This document shows positions 5,788 through 6,843 of a DNA stretch of 6,843 nucleotides, in pieces. Origin of the DNA: Candidatus Omnitrophota bacterium. Its GTDB lineage: Bacteria; Omnitrophota; Koll11; JAHIPI01. Each line of letters opens with the position of its first letter. The stretch's first letter is position 1. Under the pieces are notes generated by a model. That model made no database searches. It saw only the letters and a list, made by a program, of their open reading frames with translations, and was not told the origin of the DNA. The stretch covers positions 1 through 6,843 of the forward strand of contig JAQUMG010000098.1 of assembly GCA_028718265.1 (NCBI GenBank). Reading direction: 5' to 3'. The translations under genes and the position numbers were made by a program.

Positions 5788-6843
5788 TTGGCAAGTCTCT
5801 CCAGACCTTTTTCTATATCGGCGATACCGGTAGCGAAGCTGAAACGAACGTGATGCGCTGAACCAAAAGGTTCACCGGGTATTGTAGCTATATACGTTTC
5901 GTCCAATAGTTTTTTCGAAAATATCGCGGGCGTCATACCTGTTTTAGTTACGTCGACGAAGCAATAAAAAGCACCCTGCGGTTTAGCACATGTCAGTTCC
6001 TTTATTTCGGATATACCTTTAATCAGAACATTCCGCCTTTTCTCAAACTCTTTGACCATTTCTGCCGGCGCCGGATCTTTGACCGTAAGTGCCGCCAAAG
6101 CTGCCGCCTGCGATATGGATGCCGGATTTGATGTCGAATGGCTCTGAAAGGCGGCGATAACTTTGACTATGTCTTCCCTGCCCGCCATATAGCCGATGCG
6201 CCATCCTGTCATGGCATAACTTTTAGATACGCCGTTGACTACAAACGTGAGGTCATATATTTTTTTGTTAAAAGATGCTATCGAGACGTGCTTCAACCCG
6301 TCGTAAATCAGTTTTTCGTAGATCTCGTCGCTTATTACAAAAATATTATGTTTTACGGCAAAATCAGCCAGCGCCTGTAGTTCTTCGCCGGTATAAACTA
6401 TGCCGGCCGGATTAGACGGGCTGTTAATTACCAGCGCCTTAGTTTTTTTGGTAACGTGTTCCTCGAGATTCCTGACGGTAACCTTGGATGTTTTTTTATC
6501 GGGTTCAACAATAACAGGTACCGACTCACTGAGTTTTACCATTTCAGGATAACTTAACCAGTACGGTGCCGGCAGCAGCACCTCATCGCCCTTGTCGCAG
6601 ATGGCCTGAAATATGTTGTACAGCGAATGCTTGGCACCGCAACTGACGACTACTTGGCCCGGTTTATAGTCAAGGCCGTTATCAACTTTGAATTTCCGGC
6701 ATACCGCCTCCTTTAGCTCCGGAGTGCCGGTTGCGGGCGTATATCTGGTAAGGCCTTTATCGATAGCATCTATGGCCGCTTTTCTGATGTATTGAGGTGT
6801 GTCGAAATCCGGCTCCCCTGCGGCAAAATTCACTACGTCAAAC
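5772..6843 (-). CDS. Aspartate-type class I aminotransferase (N-terminus cut off by window edge)
   Basis: PLP-dependent aminotransferase, probably cytoplasmic, moving amino groups between aspartate/glutamate and oxaloacetate/2-oxoglutarate. The frame stays open to the right edge; the visible residues before the in-frame GTG at 6833 read FDV, as inside the family's usual lead into GEPDFDTP, so that GTG is internal and about 30-40 residues are missing. Numbering from it: GEPDFDTP (6-13), TRYTPATG (29-36), GAKHSLYN (66-73), NSPSNPAG (137-144) with the PLP-contacting Asn, SDEIYEKLIYDG (168-179) with the pyridine-N Asp169, SKSYAMTGWRIG (203-214) with the Schiff-base Lys204, and VRFSFA (329-334) with the carboxylate-binding Arg. 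This is the Ib subgroup, which includes aspartate and prephenate aminotransferases; the sequence does not separate them. The stop TAG (5774-5772) lies inside leuC, a 16-base overlap. Family is certain; aspartate specificity is likely, supported by mdh and the isocitrate dehydrogenase downstream. Confidence 0.9.
   Translation of the reverse strand, partial: FDVVNFAAGEPDFDTPQYIRKAAIDAIDKGLTRYTPATGTPELKEAVCRKFKVDNGLDYKPGQVVVSCGAKHSLYNIFQAICDKGDEVLLPAPYWLSYPEMVKLSESVPVIVEPDKKTSKVTVRNLEEHVTKKTKALVINSPSNPAGIVYTGEELQALADFAVKHNIFVISDEIYEKLIYDGLKHVSIASFNKKIYDLTFVVNGVSKSYAMTGWRIGYMAGREDIVKVIAAFQSHSTSNPASISQAAALAALTVKDPAPAEMVKEFEKRRNVLIKGISEIKELTCAKPQGAFYCFVDVTKTGMTPAIFSKKLLDETYIATIPGEPFGSAHHVRFSFATGIADIEKGLERLAKWVKR

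Noticed and set aside
1..6843. A hidden defence, mobile or CRISPR-like system
   Set aside because: Every stretch over 26 bases is covered by a recognised metabolic gene; no direct repeats, transposase, recombinase or toxin-like protein is present.

Overview
All nine recognisable genes in this window lie on the minus strand and are packed head to tail. They overlap or are separated by at most 26 bases, and I see no internal promoter or terminator. The window therefore looks like the middle of one long operon, read from position 6843 down to 1. There is no gene-free stretch longer than 26 bases. I found no RNA genes, mobile elements, CRISPR arrays or clear repeats.

Layout in the direction of transcription: (1) an aspartate-type class I aminotransferase, missing roughly its first 30-40 residues beyond the right edge; (2, 3) large and small subunits of a LeuC/LeuD-type [4Fe-4S] hydro-lyase; (4) a decarboxylating dehydrogenase of the isocitrate type; (5) an LDH-like malate dehydrogenase; (6) LipB octanoyltransferase; (7) LipA lipoyl synthase; (8) a 76-residue stand-alone E2-type lipoyl domain; (9) the first 73 residues of a second aminotransferase of the AlaC/DapL type, running off the left edge.

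Taken together, this is a biosynthetic partial TCA module joined to a lipoylation module. The LeuCD-like enzyme most plausibly acts as a two-subunit aconitase (citrate to isocitrate). The dehydrogenase then makes 2-oxoglutarate, Mdh interconverts malate and oxaloacetate, and the aspartate aminotransferase links oxaloacetate/aspartate with 2-oxoglutarate/glutamate. Citrate synthase is not in the window. LipB and LipA would build the lipoyl cofactor on the small carrier domain or on a 2-oxoacid dehydrogenase E2 encoded elsewhere.

The organism is a bacterium with moderate GC (roughly mid-40s percent by eye), GGAG/GAGG ribosome binding sites and frequent GTG and TTG starts. The LeuCD-type aconitase substitute and compact layout fit an anaerobic or uncultivated lineage such as Omnitrophota, but that is a low-confidence guess from gene content. 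This is core metabolism, not a defence or mobile system. The points of interest are enzyme specificity (LeuD loop, dehydrogenase cofactor pocket), the stand-alone lipoyl carrier, and a long out-of-frame overlap between lipB and lipA.
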